Assembly (NCBI GenBank): GCA_949298405.1
Contig: CASFWA010000003.1
Location: forward strand, 62,001 to 126,000
From: an uncultured Pseudomonadota bacterium
GTDB lineage: Bacteria > Pseudomonadota > Alphaproteobacteria > Rs-D84
DNA: 64,000 nt
Direction of reading: 5' to 3'
Shown here: one piece after another, positions 34,768 to 43,665 of the stretch
Numbering within the stretch: the first letter of the stretch is position 1
Layout: each line of letters begins with the position of its first letter
The notes under the pieces: generated by a model
Told to the model about the DNA's origin: nothing
Databases searched by the model: none
The model's input: only the letters and a program-made list of their open reading frames with translations
Program-made: the position numbers and the translations under genes

Positions 34768-34795
34768 AAAAAAACCGGCATTTGCCGGCTTTTTT
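34768..34795. terminator. Terminator of the hemW-pepO operon (bidirectional)
   Basis: CCGGCA-TT-TGCCGG (34775-34788) with A-run before and T-run after, right at the pepO stop codon. Confidence 0.75.
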
Positions 34796-36788
34796 ACCAT
34801 AAGGTTATACGATTTTCTGGTGCTACATATAACTTTGCATCTGGCTGTATGTTAAATGCTTCGTACCATGCGCTTATATGTGGTAGTATTCCATTAACGC
34901 GCCATTTGCCAAGTGAATGTTCGTCCATTTTTGTCAGGCGCAGTGCTTCTTCGTCGCGCATATTTTGTGCCCACGCGCCAGCATATGCGACAAAGAATCT
35001 TTGGTCTGCACTAAGCCCTTCTACTTCATTGGTCTGTACACCGAAGTTTTTATATGCAGTAAAAGATATTGTGACACCGCCGTAGTCTGCCAGGTTTTCG
35101 CCCAGTGTGAATTCACCGTTTGCGTGTACACCTGGTGCAATTTCTATTTTGTTGAAAAATTCTTTCAACACATTTGCACGAACTTCAAAACCGCGTGCGT
35201 CATCTGCTGTCCACCAGTCTTTTAAATTTCCTTCTTTATCAAATTGACGGCCAGAATCATCGAAACCGTGTGTCATTTCGTGCCCGATTACACTTCCAAT
35301 TGCACCGTAGTTGAATGCGTCATCTGCACCCATGTCAAAGAAAGGTGGTTGCAGAATTCCGGCAGGAAAGCAAATCTCGTTTGTTGATGGGTCATAATAA
35401 GCATTTATTTCATGTGCGTTCATATACCATATTGTTGGGTCTTTCTTTTTACCAATTTTTTCCAACCAGAAAGCATCTTCGAACTTAGAAACGTTTACCA
35501 TATTATCCCACAGGGATTTATCGGCACTTATTTCTAGTTTTGAATAATCACGCCATTTATCTGGGTATCCGATTTTTGCTTTAAATGTATCTAGTTTTTC
35601 TAATGCTTTTTCTTTTGTTTCTTTTGACATCCAATCAAGGTTTTCAATTCTAATTGCATACGCGCGCTGCAGATTTTTTACTAATTGTTGCATACGTTCT
35701 TTGGCATCAGCAGAAAAATATTTATTTACATATAAGTGACCTATTTCTTCACCAAGAGATGCATCAAGTAAACCTATTGCGCGTTTCCAACGTGGTTTAG
35801 GTTCTTTTTGACCTGCCATTGTACGGTTATAGAAATCAAAAGATATGTTATATGATTTATCGTCTAACAAAGTATCGGCACCGCTTATAATGCGATACTT
35901 CAAATAAGTTTTGATTAGTTCTAAATCTGTATCGTTTATTATAGCAATAGATTCAGCAATCGCTTCTGGTTGATTTATGTTTATATATTCTGCTGCGCTG
36001 GCACCACGTGCTTGCAGGTATTTATCCCAGTCAAAGTTTTTGAATTGTTCTTTTACTTCTGCAACAGACATTTTGTGATAGTTTGCATGTGGGTCGCGCA
36101 GTTTTTCTTTTGGATAGAAAGACTTTGCCATACGTTCTTCTAAATTATATAAAGCGTCTACGTCAACAGATACGCCAAAGTTCTGCATTTGTTTTGCAAT
36201 AAATTCTTTATACTTTTTTCTAATTTCTACTGTTTTGTCATCTGTATCGAAATAATAGTCACGAGATAATCCAAGACCACCTTGACCTATATTGTATAAA
36301 TAGTATTCGCTGTCTTTTTCATCTAATGCGACACCGTCACCCCAGAACGCAGAAGAAAAAGTATGCATTTTACCAAGGTATTCTGGTAATTGTTCTTTCG
36401 TTTTGATTTCGTCTATTTCAGCAAGATAAGATTGAACAGGTGTTGTTTTATCTGTATTAAGTTTTTCTTCGTTTATCACGATTTTGTATAGTGTTCCGAT
36501 TTTCCCGTTGTCGGTTTCTGCAATTTCACGAACACGTTTCAGGTTTGTTTCGTTTAAGATTTCAAATGCACCATATCGTGTGTAATCATCTGGAATAGGA
36601 TTTGCTTTGCGCCAACCAAGAGTTGCATAATCAAAAAAGTTATCACCAGGTTTTACAGATAAGTCCATGTTTTCTAATTTTATTCCGGCATTCATAGTTT
36701 TCTCCTTTTGCGTGATAACGAAATAAGCGATTGTCACAGCGATTGCCACTGCAATTATTCCGATTATGTTTAATAGTTTGTTTTGCAT
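34794..36788 (-). CDS. M13-family metallopeptidase (neprilysin/PepO type)
   Basis: 664 residues. An N-terminal signal-anchor helix (about 5-27) places it in the periplasm. The zinc site HEMTH (near residue 504, VIGHEMTHGFDDSGRQFD) and the downstream Glu in GENLADYGG are those of gluzincin M13 peptidases; NAHEINAYYDPSTNEICFPAGILQPPFF precedes it, as in neprilysin. The N-terminal half is the all-helical lid. It probably degrades short peptides, perhaps host-derived. Second gene after hemW with a 4-nt gap. Confidence 0.92.
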   Translation of the reverse strand: MQNKLLNIIGIIAVAIAVTIAYFVITQKEKTMNAGIKLENMDLSVKPGDNFFDYATLGWRKANPIPDDYTRYGAFEILNETNLKRVREIAETDNGKIGTLYKIVINEEKLNTDKTTPVQSYLAEIDEIKTKEQLPEYLGKMHTFSSAFWGDGVALDEKDSEYYLYNIGQGGLGLSRDYYFDTDDKTVEIRKKYKEFIAKQMQNFGVSVDVDALYNLEERMAKSFYPKEKLRDPHANYHKMSVAEVKEQFKNFDWDKYLQARGASAAEYININQPEAIAESIAIINDTDLELIKTYLKYRIISGADTLLDDKSYNISFDFYNRTMAGQKEPKPRWKRAIGLLDASLGEEIGHLYVNKYFSADAKERMQQLVKNLQRAYAIRIENLDWMSKETKEKALEKLDTFKAKIGYPDKWRDYSKLEISADKSLWDNMVNVSKFEDAFWLEKIGKKKDPTIWYMNAHEINAYYDPSTNEICFPAGILQPPFFDMGADDAFNYGAIGSVIGHEMTHGFDDSGRQFDKEGNLKDWWTADDARGFEVRANVLKEFFNKIEIAPGVHANGEFTLGENLADYGGVTISFTAYKNFGVQTNEVEGLSADQRFFVAYAGAWAQNMRDEEALRLTKMDEHSLGKWRVNGILPHISAWYEAFNIQPDAKLYVAPENRITLW

Positions 36789-36792
36789 TTTT

Positions 36793-37851
36793 TTACCTCG
36801 TCAAGTTTATCAACAAATCGTCCAAAATCAACATGCCTTTTTCTGTGGCAGCAAGTCTATTTTGTGAAGTCACTTTTAATAATTCTGGGTTATTGGTTAC
36901 GAAATCAAAGTTTATAATTTTTTCTGTGTCTGAATCAAGTTTTATACCACGAACTTGACGAAGCCCAGTGATTAATTTTTCTATTGCGCGTACTTGATTA
37001 GAAATTTTTTCGAATTTTTGCTGGTTTCCCATTTGTTCGTACCAAATGTCATCTATTAAAATTCTGCCTGCTGCGCCTTGCCCTATACCTATATAAGGTT
37101 CGCCGTCCCAAACATTTTGATTGTGGCGGCATTCTTGACCATTGGCGGCATAATTAGAAACCTCGTAACGCGGCAGGTTAAGATTTTCAGAAATTGCCAT
37201 ATACATTTCTGCCATTTCTTCGTTACTGGGCATTTGTAAATTCATTTTGCCAAACGGTGTGTCAGGTTCGATGGTTAATTCGTACATAGAACAATGTGAT
37301 AAGCCCAATGAATTAATATCTTTGCAGATGTTTATGATGTCTTGATGCGTTTCATGTGGCAGACCGTAAATGAAATCTGCGGAAACGCGCAGACCTAAAT
37401 TTTGTGCGTCGTGTAATAAGTTTATTGCTTGCGTTGCATTATGAATTCTGCCCAAAAATTTTAGTTTGTCGTCATTTAGAGATTGTATGCCTATGGATAA
37501 TCTATTAATGCCTGCTTTTACGAAGTCTGATAATTTATTTTTATCTAGTGTCCCAGGGTTAGATTCCAATGTAATTTCACATTGATTGTCTAAATCAAAA
37601 CAAGATTTAATTGTGTTAATTATATTTTCAAATGTTTTAATCGGCATCAATGATGGTGTGCCCCCACCAAAGAATATGGTAGGAATAGAAATTTTGCCAA
37701 GTTTTTGCGCCCAGTACAGAATTTCATTTATTATACTTTCTTCATATTTGTCCCAGTCTGGTTCAGCACAAGCACGTGAAAAAAATGCGCAATAATTGCA
37801 CTTAGATAAGCAAAAAGGCACATGAATATATATATTATGAGGTTGAATCAT
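36793..37851 (-). CDS. hemW: Heme chaperone / HemN-like radical SAM protein HemW
   Basis: 352 residues. The cluster motif is CLSKCNYCAF (CxxxCxxC); GGGTPSL, ESNPGTL, RLSIGIQSLNDDKL and YGLPHETHQD follow in HemN/HemW order. HemW inserts heme in target proteins rather than acting as coproporphyrinogen oxidase; the short length without the HemN C-terminal extension favours HemW. It opens a two-gene operon with the M13 peptidase and is divergent from the outer-membrane protein gene at 37963. Confidence 0.9.
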   Translation of the reverse strand: MIQPHNIYIHVPFCLSKCNYCAFFSRACAEPDWDKYEESIINEILYWAQKLGKISIPTIFFGGGTPSLMPIKTFENIINTIKSCFDLDNQCEITLESNPGTLDKNKLSDFVKAGINRLSIGIQSLNDDKLKFLGRIHNATQAINLLHDAQNLGLRVSADFIYGLPHETHQDIINICKDINSLGLSHCSMYELTIEPDTPFGKMNLQMPSNEEMAEMYMAISENLNLPRYEVSNYAANGQECRHNQNVWDGEPYIGIGQGAAGRILIDDIWYEQMGNQQKFEKISNQVRAIEKLITGLRQVRGIKLDSDTEKIINFDFVTNNPELLKVTSQNRLAATEKGMLILDDLLINLTR

Positions 37852-37934
37852 GCTTCGTATTTTATAAAAAAAATAACTAAAATCCAGTAGATGATTTTAT
37901 AAAAAGAAAAATACTTTTTATGCTTTTTTTTTTA

Positions 37935-37943
37935 TGATATAAT
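37935..37943 (+). promoter_or_regulatory. Extended -10 promoter element, TGATATAAT
   Basis: TGATATAAT lies 19 nt before the ATG of the outer-membrane protein gene, giving a very short 5' leader. The same 9-mer recurs before 45531 and 55262. Confidence 0.55.
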
Positions 37944-37962
37944 ACATATAATAATTGCAGGA

Positions 37963-39444
37963 ATGAGAGTAAGGTTAATTTCGTTTATAAGTATGTTATC
38001 GTTGTCGGTTGGGGCGTACGCGTCAAACGAAGGTGTGCCTTCATACTATCAGACAGATACAAATAATACTGTAAATCGTGCGGCATATGGTCAATATCAG
38101 GAACAAGGTTATACAAAATATGTTGGGCAATCTGGGAACAAACAGGTTGTTGGCAGTCGTTCTTATTCTTATCAGGTTCCTCGCCCAACTGTACCACAAA
38201 TAACAGGGACTATGACGACTAACGGTATTGCAATTCCTGTATCAGAAGAACCTGCTACGACAATTTACGCTAAATACGCCAGACGTTTTGCTGATTTCCA
38301 ATTTGAAACGGGTGTAAATTCCGTCTTGGAATGGGATGATATGATATTTAATGAAATTGGTGTTGGTGCACAGCACAATTTCAGTCTGCGTAATTTTGAT
38401 ATGTTTGCATACGGTGAATACAGCATGGGCTTTATGTCGCATGGTGGTTTGTCTATGGATTATGATTTAAAACCCTATGATGAATCAGACCCGTCTTATG
38501 GTATATTTACAATTTCAGTTGGTGACCAGACGGGAAAGACAAATCATTTTAAGTTGGGTATTGGTGCTCATCATGTATGGGATATAGGTGGTTGGAAGTT
38601 ATCACCTTCGTTTGGTTATGAAATCTTCAATCATAATCTTGAAATGTCTAATCACTTGTATCCAAATCCTGGGATTTTTTTACCGTTAATGACTAACTTG
38701 GGTGATTATGTTTATGGTGACGTTTATGGTAATTATTATGCGTTGCCAATTAATGTAGAGGCACCAGAAGATTGGTATCAAGTATGTATGTCACCAGAAG
38801 ACATAAAGTTGGTTCAGGCACCTGCGGGTGGGGCCTTGGTGGATTTAGGTACTTCACTTGTGACGGGTGATTATGACCCAGCAATGGGGACAATACCTTG
38901 GGGGGTAGATTCAAATGAATGCGTAATTATCGGTGGTGATGGTCCGATATTAGTTGAAGGTACAACACATATTTATAATACTACATGGAGTGGTTTTTAT
39001 ATTGGGTTAGAAGTAGAAAAGCAGATGACTCTGAAGGATAACTTGCGGTTTTATGTTCAGTTTGGGTTACCTAATTATTCTTCAGAAGGTATATGGCCGA
39101 ATAGAACAGATTGGCAGCAGAACCCAAGTTTTATTGACGAGGGTAGTAATGATGCTTATTCTTATTCTGCAGAAATGGAGTATAATTATAAATTATCAGA
39201 CCGTATGCAATTGGCGATAAAGGTTGATACGAATTACTATTATGTAGGGAAAATTGGTGGTGAGTTGTATTTAGCAGAATATACAAGTTACGTTTTAGAT
39301 GAAAATGGTATGTATATTTTGGATGAAAATGGGTTGCCTATTTTGGAAACCGTTCCAGCAAGTACTCAGTATATAAGTAATCAATTAAATCATGCGGCGT
39401 GGCAATCATTTGGGTTACATGTCGGTATAAAATACGCGTTTTAA
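37963..39444 (+). CDS. Outer-membrane beta-barrel protein
   Basis: 493 residues: signal peptide (about 1-20, ending GAYA), a Gln/Tyr/Asn-rich N-terminal stretch, then amphipathic strands rich in aromatic residues, ending in a strand with C-terminal Phe (HVGIKYAF), the signal for barrel assembly. Near the C-terminus a loop has an internal repeat (VLDENGMYILDENGLPILE). Two Cys occur in the large middle loop region. Function unknown; porin or adhesin possible. The ATG has AGGA almost touching it, so initiation may depend on the short leader. mltB follows after 10 nt. Confidence 0.75.
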   Translation: MRVRLISFISMLSLSVGAYASNEGVPSYYQTDTNNTVNRAAYGQYQEQGYTKYVGQSGNKQVVGSRSYSYQVPRPTVPQITGTMTTNGIAIPVSEEPATTIYAKYARRFADFQFETGVNSVLEWDDMIFNEIGVGAQHNFSLRNFDMFAYGEYSMGFMSHGGLSMDYDLKPYDESDPSYGIFTISVGDQTGKTNHFKLGIGAHHVWDIGGWKLSPSFGYEIFNHNLEMSNHLYPNPGIFLPLMTNLGDYVYGDVYGNYYALPINVEAPEDWYQVCMSPEDIKLVQAPAGGALVDLGTSLVTGDYDPAMGTIPWGVDSNECVIIGGDGPILVEGTTHIYNTTWSGFYIGLEVEKQMTLKDNLRFYVQFGLPNYSSEGIWPNRTDWQQNPSFIDEGSNDAYSYSAEMEYNYKLSDRMQLAIKVDTNYYYVGKIGGELYLAEYTSYVLDENGMYILDENGLPILETVPASTQYISNQLNHAAWQSFGLHVGIKYAF

Positions 39445-39454
39445 AGGTGTCCTT

Positions 39455-40534
39455 ATGACTTTACGGAAAGTTGTCGCACGCCTTTGTGGCGTTGCGTTGT
39501 TGTCTTTTATGCCGTTATCTGCGCATGCAGATAGGGGGGTGTTTGATATAGATCGTTGGTATGCGATTATTGACAGTGTGCGAGTAAAAGCGGCTGCACA
39601 GCATATTTCGAAAGATACTATAAACGCCACTTTGCGTTCGCCGGCTTTTATTCCGTCTATTGTAAGAAGCGATAGAAATCAATCAGAATTTAAATTGACA
39701 TTAGAAGGTTATCTGGCTCGAACGGTAAGTTCTACAAGAATTGCCGAAGGTCATAAAATGCGTGAGACTTATCCGACTATGTTATCGCGGGTAGAGCAGA
39801 AATATGGTGTGCAACCTCATGTCATTTTAGCATTTTGGGGCTTGGAATCTAATTATGGGAAGTATAAGGCAGCGCATAAATTGACGGATGCTTTTATGAC
39901 ATTGATGTATGAGGGTAGAAGAGAGACTTTTTTTGAGAATCAGTTATTGGCTTTGATGAAAATAGCGGATGACAATGGTTTGGATATAAATGATATTCAT
40001 GGCAGTTGGGCGGGTGCCATGGGGCATTTTCAGTTTATACCTACTACTTTAAAGCAATATGGGGCTGACGGTAATGGTGACGGTAAAATTGACATAATAC
40101 ATAGTGTTGGTGATGCTATGTTTAGTGCTGGTAATTATTTAAATAAACTTGGTTGGAACCCTAATGAGAGGATAGTACGCAAAGTTATTTTACCAGCAGA
40201 TTTTGATGTTTCTTTATTAGATGGTAAAACAAAGAAGTCTTTATATGAATGGGCGATGATGGGTGTTATAAACCCAGATGGAACGCCTATTCCGATTACA
40301 GATATGACAGCGGGTTTGGTCGCGGATATAAATGTTGTAATTGAAAGAAGGGCAGAAGCCGCTGCGGCTGCGTCTGTAAATGCGGCCAATCCGAATGCAA
40401 TAGATACAGATGTTGCCCCGCAACCTGTTATAGAGGCATATTTAACATATCCTAATTTTTATCGCATCAAGCGTTGGAACAGTTCAAACTGGTATGCGAT
40501 TGCTATAGCAACCCTGGCAGACGAATTAAAATAA
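39455..40534 (+). CDS. mltB: Lytic murein transglycosylase B
   Basis: 359 residues with a signal peptide (about 1-25, SAHA) and no lipobox. The catalytic Glu is in LAFWGLESNYGKYK (near residue 131), with DALMTL-like DAFMTLMYEGRR, SWAGAMGHFQFIPTTLKQYG and DGDGKIDI-type calcium loop (GNGDGKIDI), all GH103/MltB features. It cleaves glycan strands to 1,6-anhydro-muropeptides in the periplasm. AAAGGTG lies 8 nt before the ATG; it is probably co-transcribed with the upstream barrel protein. Confidence 0.95.
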   Translation: MTLRKVVARLCGVALLSFMPLSAHADRGVFDIDRWYAIIDSVRVKAAAQHISKDTINATLRSPAFIPSIVRSDRNQSEFKLTLEGYLARTVSSTRIAEGHKMRETYPTMLSRVEQKYGVQPHVILAFWGLESNYGKYKAAHKLTDAFMTLMYEGRRETFFENQLLALMKIADDNGLDINDIHGSWAGAMGHFQFIPTTLKQYGADGNGDGKIDIIHSVGDAMFSAGNYLNKLGWNPNERIVRKVILPADFDVSLLDGKTKKSLYEWAMMGVINPDGTPIPITDMTAGLVADINVVIERRAEAAAAASVNAANPNAIDTDVAPQPVIEAYLTYPNFYRIKRWNSSNWYAIAIATLADELK

Positions 40535-40551
40535 GGCCCAAGATTTGGGTT

Positions 40552-41715
40552 TTATTTATTTCTTGTTGTATTTAAAATAAGGTTAATAATTTCAGCGGTT
40601 ATTTTATCAGAAGAAAAGTTTTTTAAATTTTCTGTTGCTTTTTTTATCATTGTTTCACGAGGTATATTATTATCCCATACTTGTTGCATAAGTTTGGCTA
40701 GTTGGGTTGTGTCGCCTGGGGTAAAAAGTAAACCTGCCTCGCCGTTCATCAAGATTTCAGCAGGACCATTTTTACAATCTGAGGCAATGTTCAATGTTTC
40801 ACATGCTGCGCTTTCTAACATTACCATTCCAAGACCTTCATTGTTGCTAGATAGAATATGAGCCATTGCACCACGCATATATCCAAAAGGTACAGGTACA
40901 GAACCTGTAAAAATAATATTGTCGTGACAATCTAAGGTGGCGACGTACTTTTTAAGTTCATCTGCTTGTCCACCATTACCGACTATTATAAGTTTTATAT
41001 CAGGTTTATTTTTGTAATGCCAGAAAACATCAAATGCTTTGATTATGGTATTTATATCTTTGTCTGAATCAAGTCTAGATACAGTACAAAAATATTTTTC
41101 AGGTAAAATTGATAAATGTGCAGAAGTTTCTTTTATTCCTTTATAATTTATGGGATTATATATTTGTATTATTTTATTTTTGTACTTTGGGTATTGCGCA
41201 GCAAAATCATTTAGAAAACTTTTTGTAATACATACTATTTTGTCATATGTATTAATCCGTTCTATTAAGTTATTTTCATTAAAATAATTTATTGAACCGT
41301 GAATCCAAGTAATTTTTTTGTTTGGTAAAAGTTTCATTAGTTTAAAAAACGCGCAGTTCTTATAGTCAATGATAATGTCACAGTTGGAAAATAAACCGCT
41401 GTGAATTGCCGCATGATTTTTTATTTTTTTATATATGCTATAAATAATTTTTCTTATGTTTGATAAAGGAAAAAAGTGCATATATTTATGTAGCCTTTCA
41501 AAAGTTGTTCCCATGGGGTATAGGGTATATAATTTGATATGAGGATGCTTGTTAAACCAATCTATAAAAAATTGTTCTTGCAGAGGTGTGTGCATTATCA
41601 CTGTGATGTCAGCATTTAGTTTTTTTGAAATATCGTCAAGAGTCTGTATAAAAACAGATTCTACACCGCCTATGACCATATTAGGAATACAAAAACAAAC
41701 TTTAAAAGATTGCAT
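40552..41715 (-). CDS. GT4-family glycosyltransferase
   Basis: 387 residues with GT-B fold features. The N-terminal GGVESVFIQTLDDI glycine loop and the C-terminal donor-binding part (FCTVSRLDSDKDINTIIKAF, KLIIVGNGGQADELKKYV, NIIFTGSVP, SSNNEGLGMVMLESAAC, with the EX7E pair) match GT4 enzymes that use nucleotide sugars. It probably adds a sugar to LPS, capsule or a glycolipid in the cytoplasm. Single gene, convergent with mltB; the 148-nt gap to olsB is divergent. Confidence 0.9.
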   Translation of the reverse strand: MQSFKVCFCIPNMVIGGVESVFIQTLDDISKKLNADITVIMHTPLQEQFFIDWFNKHPHIKLYTLYPMGTTFERLHKYMHFFPLSNIRKIIYSIYKKIKNHAAIHSGLFSNCDIIIDYKNCAFFKLMKLLPNKKITWIHGSINYFNENNLIERINTYDKIVCITKSFLNDFAAQYPKYKNKIIQIYNPINYKGIKETSAHLSILPEKYFCTVSRLDSDKDINTIIKAFDVFWHYKNKPDIKLIIVGNGGQADELKKYVATLDCHDNIIFTGSVPVPFGYMRGAMAHILSSNNEGLGMVMLESAACETLNIASDCKNGPAEILMNGEAGLLFTPGDTTQLAKLMQQVWDNNIPRETMIKKATENLKNFSSDKITAEIINLILNTTRNK

Positions 41716-41863
41716 ATAAAAACCTTATGGAATGAAATTATAATAGGGATTTACAGGGAATATAATAGGAATAGAGTCTTTCACAGGGGCATAAATAAAA
41801 ATAATTGAAAATGGCTGATTTCTTTGGTAATCTTGAACTTATATTATTATAAAAGGATTTTTT

Positions 41864-42823
41864 ATGGCTATAAAAGTTCGAGATTATGAAGTTAGATTAA
41901 CTCGTAACAAAGAAGAACGTCGCCAAGTTCGTCAGTTAAGATATGAAGTTTTTGTTGAGGAAGAGGGTGCTTCTGCGACAGAAGAACAGAAAAATCTTCG
42001 TGAAGAATATGATTCTCATGACAGGTTTGCAGAGTATATGGCTGTGTTTCATAACGGTAAAATAGTTGGTACATATAGAATAATTGATAGAAATGCCGCG
42101 GAAAAGATGGGCGGTTTTTATACAGAATCTGAGTTTAATATCTCTAAAATAAAAAGATATTCTGGTAATGTTGCGGAAATGTCACGTGCATGCGTTGCAA
42201 AAGAGTATCGTGAAAATGCATTGGTGATGCGAATGCTGTGGGCAGGTTTAGGTGAATATGTTGTTCGCCGCAAGATAATGATATTATTCGGTGTAGCGTC
42301 TTGGGTTGGAACGAAACCGGTTGAATCTGCGCAAGCGATATCGTATTTGTATTATAATCATTTATCACCATTAAGTTTGCGGGCAACAGTTCTGTCAGAA
42401 AATTTTGCGGAAGGTGTAAATCCTAAATTATCGCGTATGAATATTTTACCAAAAGAATTCATTGATGAAAATGATGCGCGTCATCAGATGACCCCATTAA
42501 TTAAGGGATATTTGCGTTTAGGTGCAACCTTTGGTAAGGGGGTTTTTATAGACAAGGCATTTAATTCATATGATGTATTTGTAATGTTGCAGACCAAGAA
42601 AATAGATGCAGCATATCAAAAACATTTCTTGGGTCGTGAAAATGCGCTGGAAGACTTTGATGTTAAAGATGGGAAAATGAAAACATTGGGGAAGATAATG
42701 CTATTTCCTGTGACAGGGTCTTTCAAAATAGTTCGTGCGTTTCTGGAATTCTTGTTGCGTGAAGATGCCGCAGATGCAGAGTATATTGAAGATTCTAAAG
42801 ATTCGGAAGATGGTGAAGAATAA
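41864..42823 (+). CDS. olsB: L-ornithine N-acyltransferase OlsB-like (GNAT)
   Basis: 319 residues. The N-terminal EVRLTRNKEERRQVRQLRYEVFVEEEGA and DRFAEYMAVFHNGKIVGTYRI are typical of the acyl-homoserine-lactone-synthase-like GNAT group that includes OlsB; LKGYLRLGATFGKGVFIDKAFNSYDVFVMLQT-type residues near 225-260 are also shared. OlsB makes lyso-ornithine lipid from 3-hydroxyacyl-ACP and ornithine. The stop overlaps the start of a PlsC-like gene (TAATG), recreating the known olsBA order. A C-terminal acidic extension is present. Haemolysin-like naming of this family is common in databases. Confidence 0.82.
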   Translation: MAIKVRDYEVRLTRNKEERRQVRQLRYEVFVEEEGASATEEQKNLREEYDSHDRFAEYMAVFHNGKIVGTYRIIDRNAAEKMGGFYTESEFNISKIKRYSGNVAEMSRACVAKEYRENALVMRMLWAGLGEYVVRRKIMILFGVASWVGTKPVESAQAISYLYYNHLSPLSLRATVLSENFAEGVNPKLSRMNILPKEFIDENDARHQMTPLIKGYLRLGATFGKGVFIDKAFNSYDVFVMLQTKKIDAAYQKHFLGRENALEDFDVKDGKMKTLGKIMLFPVTGSFKIVRAFLEFLLREDAADAEYIEDSKDSEDGEE

Positions 42824-43644
42824 TGTCTGGGGTTCGTCGGCAGAATATTTTTAATACCATTGGTGCGGCAATAAAGTTTGCAATTTTTTGGTTGTTGGTT
42901 GTTTTGCAATTGCCGATAATATTTTTATTGCCTCGCGGGCGTGCTTCTGTATGGTACATGAAAGTGTTTATGCGTTTTCTTTTGGTGCTTGCTGGAATAA
43001 AGATAACTGTTCATGGTAAATTATCAAAACATAGACCATTAATGGTTATATCAAATCATATTTCTATTTTTGAAATTGCCACATTTCCTGTTGCATTTGG
43101 TGGAAGTTTTATTGCCAAAAAGGAAATGGAATCTTGGCCACTAGTTGGATGGGTTGCCAAAAAATTTGGGGTGATTTTTGTAGACCGTCGTCCATCGCAT
43201 GCCAAGGATGCGTTAATGTTAGTGCAAGAAAGTGTTTCAAAAGTTCAGTATCCTATGTTCTTATTTCCAGAAGGAACGACAACTAATGGTGCATATGTAA
43301 AGCAATTTAAAAGCACATTATTTAATTTTGTTGAAAATTCGGATGTTGTTGTTCAGCCGATGGCTATGCATTATCGGTTTCGTGATGGTACGCCTATCAG
43401 TGATGAAGATTTAGCAGAGCATTTTGCATACTTTAATAATTCTAATCAGGATATGGGGCCAACATGCTCGCGTGAGCGTAGTGCATTTGGTCAGGTATTT
43501 CATATTATGGTTTTAGGTGGTTTTAGGGTAGAGATAACTGTTATGCCCCCACCGCCGTTGGCGGGAATGGATAGAAAGCAGATTGCAGAAACTCTGCACA
43601 AAATAGTTTCTGATAAATATATGGAATTAAAGAATAAAAATTAA
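42823..43644 (+). CDS. olsA: Lyso-ornithine lipid O-acyltransferase OlsA-like (PlsC family)
   Basis: 273 residues with an N-terminal membrane helix (about 16-37). PlsC-family motifs: SNHISIFE at residues 77-84, where the usual HX4D reads HX4E (His79, Glu84); FVDRR; and FPEGTTTNGAYVKQFK. It would add the second acyl chain to lyso-ornithine lipid or lysophosphatidic acid. Its 1-nt overlap with olsB supports the ornithine-lipid role. The Asp-to-Glu change at the catalytic dyad is unusual. Confidence 0.8.
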   Translation: MSGVRRQNIFNTIGAAIKFAIFWLLVVLQLPIIFLLPRGRASVWYMKVFMRFLLVLAGIKITVHGKLSKHRPLMVISNHISIFEIATFPVAFGGSFIAKKEMESWPLVGWVAKKFGVIFVDRRPSHAKDALMLVQESVSKVQYPMFLFPEGTTTNGAYVKQFKSTLFNFVENSDVVVQPMAMHYRFRDGTPISDEDLAEHFAYFNNSNQDMGPTCSRERSAFGQVFHIMVLGGFRVEITVMPPPPLAGMDRKQIAETLHKIVSDKYMELKNKN

Positions 43645-43665
43645 AAAAGAAAGAGAATAAAGATT

